Assembly (NCBI RefSeq): GCF_040412425.1
Contig: NC_089761.1
Span: 19,598,144-19,662,143 of the forward strand
Length of the DNA: 64,000 nucleotides
Reading direction: 5' to 3'
Origin: Macrobrachium rosenbergii
Taxonomy: Eukaryota; Arthropoda; Malacostraca; Decapoda; Palaemonidae
Position 1 is the stretch's first letter. Every line of letters starts with the position of its first letter. The translations under genes and the position numbers were made by a program. Shown in pieces: positions 60,455-64,000 of the stretch. The notes beneath the pieces were generated by a model. That model was not told the origin of the DNA, searched no databases, and saw only the letters and a list, made by a program, of their open reading frames with translations.

Positions 60455-63400
60455 GTAAGTTCATTGTTGTTTTCACCTTTAATTTTCTTTGATATCAGTG
60501 TTTGACTCCATAATTCTCTTTGTGGTTTGAGTCGATTCTCTGAGGTTATTGCCTGCTGTTAGTTGCCCAGGGTCAGTAGTTGTTGCTTTTGGTCCTAAAG
60601 GTTGATTTCTTTTGAAATGGAAGAGGTAGGTCATGTAGATACTCAGTTTGGTTTGGACCCTTTGGTGCTTGATGCTTTTAAGTCTGATAAAATCTTTAAT
60701 TGGATAGAGGTCATTAGCCAATTAAGATTTTCAAGCATTCTTTCGTTTTAACTTCATTTCGTGTTTGCTTTTGGCTTTTAGTCCTGGTGCAACATCCTTG
60801 CTCATACAGAACTCAGATTGTTGAAAATAAATCTTACCAATCATATGCAATAGGTCTATTAATATCACCTCGTAGTAGCCTCTTAGGTAACCAAGAAAAA
60901 CTAGTCCAAGACTATAATGGCAGTATATCAGTCACGTTGAAACTGGTGCTAGCCTAAGAGAATTGAGGATGAGGGATAGGTATCCAAATGCCCTTATCTT
61001 TCATAGTTATATATAAAAAGGGAAAAGGATAAAGCCCCCAGGGGGTGGAGTATTTATGTAGGAGTTCAGGTTCATGGTGGCTGAGAAATAGAAATAAAAA
61101 TGTATTTATATGTAGATTATATGAGTATATATATTGGAAAAACATAGACAAGTAAGGTTATGAAAGGACAGAGGAATGCAAAGTAATACACACGATTTGC
61201 TAGGACATGAGAAGAATTGCTAAAAATTGGGAAGGTATATATTTTATTAAAAAAAAAGTACCTTGCATTGTATAGAAATTCCCAGTATGGTGTGAGTAGG
61301 ATTATTGAATAGATGAATTGTAATTTATTTAGAAAGGTTTGTTATTCTTTAAATTATTATTCCAAGACAAGTGAGAAACAGTTTGAGTTATTTAAATGAT
61401 AAATTGAAAACTAGAGTACAGTGCCGTGAATGCATAGGGCTTCTATGAAATTACACACTCATCATCTTCATCTCTAGCTCCCTCTCACATAATTCTCATC
61501 CAAGTAGTTCTAGATTGTTGAACTCCTCTGGCTCCCAGAGGAGCCCAGCTGATGTCATCATGTAGTGTTCTTTCAGTAGTTGTATGAAGTACAGGTCGAA
61601 GACACATCTATTTCCCTCTCATCATTTTCTCATCTATATATGGAACTTATATATCATCATAAATAGTATTATTTCTAACTCTATCTTGCCATCAGACTTA
61701 CAATATTCTTAAAGCTTTAATCTTGAATTGACTAAATCTTTTAGATCCACTAAGCATTGCATATTTGTAATAGCAGTTGATGGTATTGCAAAAATATTAA
61801 AAGTATATAGAATAAATACTCGTACCTCAACTTGGACAGTTTTGGGGGACATTATAAGTTTTGAAGGTGCCTTGTAGGCGATTAACTTTAGTAAAGAATG
61901 TATCAATACATGAAGGAATAACAAAGTTGAAGAAAGTACTGTTTGCATTGCATGTGAGTGGATATGTTTGCTGATTTTGTTAAGCAGGTACCTACCATTT
62001 TGCTCTGCAATTTGGTATATCCATATTAAAAGAGTAATGAACATTTCATCCAAGTGCTCATGTGTGTTTGTAGGCTTATTACAGATATAAAAATATTAAA
62101 ACTATTGTTATCCTGTATGGCATACAAAAATTTAAGAAACCCTAATACAGTCTTTAAGTTACTTCCAAACTCAGGGTATCATATTTATTGGTTGAAACCA
62201 TGGGGAAATATGTCATGCACTGTATATACTGATTTTCAGTACACAGTTATAATAATCTTTAACTTGTCAAAAATGGAGTAAAATAATGATACACAACACA
62301 AGAGAAAGGAAGTAAACAAATATTATAGATAGATAATCATACTTCTGCTTGCAGAAGCTATGATTTACATATACTGTAACTGGCAAATGAACTAAGAATA
62401 TTTACATGTGAATTTTGTGATTTTCACTATATTATTAATGACAAATGTCATTACTACTGTAGTGAAAATAATTTAATTTAGTATGCAACATATGCTTTAG
62501 TTCAGCGGTCAATTATATGCAAGTTGTAGCCTTGGTAAGTAATTGGATTATGTTTTATAACTAAACTTGCAGTCAATCCTATATTCTGTGTTATAAGAAG
62601 TCTACATACAACACAGTCATGTCAAAAACTGAATATGGTATACTAAGTCCTTGAATGCAGAGGATGCACAGCAGCACTTCCAGTCAAACATCTCTGCAGT
62701 GGTTGTTTAATTTTTAACAGACAACTTATATCAAATGTTTCAAATAACATATTTGATGGCATAAAAGATGCACAGGCTTGTAACACATACCCATTTTTCA
62801 GCAGGGCATATTCAGGAAGACAGTTTTTAGTGCACAGATTTTTAATCTCATCCAAAATTCTAAAAACCAAATTTTTTTTTTATTTTCGGAGGGTAGGGCG
62901 TCAGTCATAAGGTTTGTTTGGCACATCAAAAGCTGAACCAGTCACCCAAGTTTGGATGTGACATGGCAGAACCTGTCAAATATGCTGTCAGAATGTGTGA
63001 GAGAAGTTTGCCCCAGTTATGTTGATACACAAACATTATCTATTTACAGAGGTCAAATAGTGCAGTTATATTTAAATTAATGATATTTTAATGATAATTT
63101 AAATTGTATATTATAATCATGTGCTGCTTGTCTTGTGATAATGTTTGCATTATTAAAATCACTAGCTGGATTGAGTTTTGCCATCATCATTGCCATAATT
63201 GCTAAATTAAGCATAATTCAATTTGAGAGATGCATTTTTTGTTAATTAGCAAAGCTGGGCTAAACACTGCAGCTTACTTTTATTTATAAATATAGTAAAG
63301 TTGTGATTTTGCCAGTCTGAGAAGTTGTCTTCATTATCACCAAAACATTTTGCACCCTGCCCATTATTCATGAATTCAGCCACAGCTGCAAACCGCAGCT

Positions 63401-64000
63401 TAAATCTAGTGGTATACTTTCTTAAGACCCTTTTCCCCATTGTGTGAAAGACAAATAAAAGTTTTTATTTTATTTTTACACATGGAAGTCCTGTTTAGAA
63501 ATTAGCAGTTTGGCTGTTGACACCTGTAGTGCAACTTAATAAAACTAAAATAGTTATGGCAACTAATATCATCGGCAAACAGCTGTTTCTCAACTTGGTT
63601 TGTTTCGTCAGTACTTGCTCTTATCCCAGTTATGCTCGAAATAGTAAATTGTTTTTAGTGATAAGGAATAGCAGGTTTGTTAAGCATGGGTGAATGTGTG
63701 ATGGTTCTCATATGTATAGCGATTCATGCTCTGTGAATCATGTACAGCCTTAATGTTTACCAGGTTATTGTTTTACCTTTTATTTCCTTTCACTTATGGG
63801 TATGTAGTTTCCAGCTGATTACTGATAGAAGTGTGTTGAGGTATACTTAGGTATGATGGTGGATCAGCTGGAACCAGCAAACGTAGTTTTAGATAATTCC
63901 TTTTACAGTACCAGTTATAATAATATGTTTAGTAATAAAAATTATAATAATAATGGCATAGTTTAAGTAAATGATATTGTTCTGGAGTTAGGCTAGGTAT
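60455..64000 (+). other. Start of a long kinase gene intron
   Basis: AT-rich sequence following the donor at 60455 and running to the window end. It has no long microsatellite, no kinase-domain exon and no recognisable mobile element. Confidence 0.55.

Noticed and set aside
60455..64000. Kinase-domain exons of TLK
   Set aside because: No frame here shows a glycine-rich loop, HRD or DFG motif.

Overview
The window looks like nuclear DNA from an arthropod, most likely a decapod crustacean. It contains one split gene with GT-AG introns, very dense (TA)n, (GA)n and (AAT)n microsatellites, and remnants of LINE, Penelope-like, DIRS-like and tRNA-derived SINE elements of kinds familiar from shrimp, crayfish and crab genomes. 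No prokaryotic gene organisation, rRNA, CRISPR array or intact tRNA gene was found. The decapod assignment is inference; the sequence itself shows only the repeat landscape and the gene.

Layout. Bases 1 to about 39,000 hold no convincing host gene. They are a mosaic of dinucleotide and trinucleotide arrays, degenerate tandem repeats (about 4.7, 9.1, 10.8, 13.1, 14.1, 21.6, 29.7 and 30.2 kb), foldback structures (4.1, 17.0, 18.2-19.2, 19.45, 23.1, 27.5, 36.8 kb) and retroelement remnants: LINE 3' ends with (AAT)n tails at 2.1, 6.0, 16.3, 25.9 and 31.8 kb, another LINE family at 12.1, 25.6 and 34.7 kb, a Penelope-like fragment at 18.2-19.2 kb, and SINEs at 26.5, 33.1, 33.9, 35.1 and 37.5 kb. 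Two regulatory-looking stretches stand out: a CpG-rich block at 20.57-20.88 kb and a minisatellite with seven exact TGACGTCA palindromes at 30.2-30.7 kb.

From about 39 kb to the end long microsatellites almost vanish and the plus strand carries the 5' half of a Tousled-like kinase gene (TLK1/TLK2 orthologue). Coding exons are at 44,022-44,110 (or extended to 44,863 or 44,944), 54,858-54,978, 55,154-55,426, 55,759-55,938, 56,377-56,624, 59,900-60,110 and 60,333-60,454. They encode the disordered N-terminus, the basic RKRK stretch, the KISDYF-like motif and the coiled-coil region, ending at the conserved [14 protein letters not shown] segment just before the kinase domain. The kinase-domain exons must lie beyond base 64,000. 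The large intron between the first and second coding exons contains a decayed DIRS-like tyrosine-recombinase retrotransposon (about 48.5-51.5 kb) with recognisable reverse transcriptase and RNase H pieces. The intron at 56.6-59.9 kb contains a probable second recombinase remnant and a 388-bp MITE with TA target duplications.

Most notable points: a one-base frame conflict inside a TLK exon that coincides with a strong in-frame splice donor; an 850-bp open extension of the first TLK coding exon with several in-frame donors; a recurring CTGAAGA-stem-GAAA motif in foldback elements that resembles a hammerhead ribozyme core; SINE and LINE 3' ends that run directly into the microsatellites; and the CRE-motif minisatellite.
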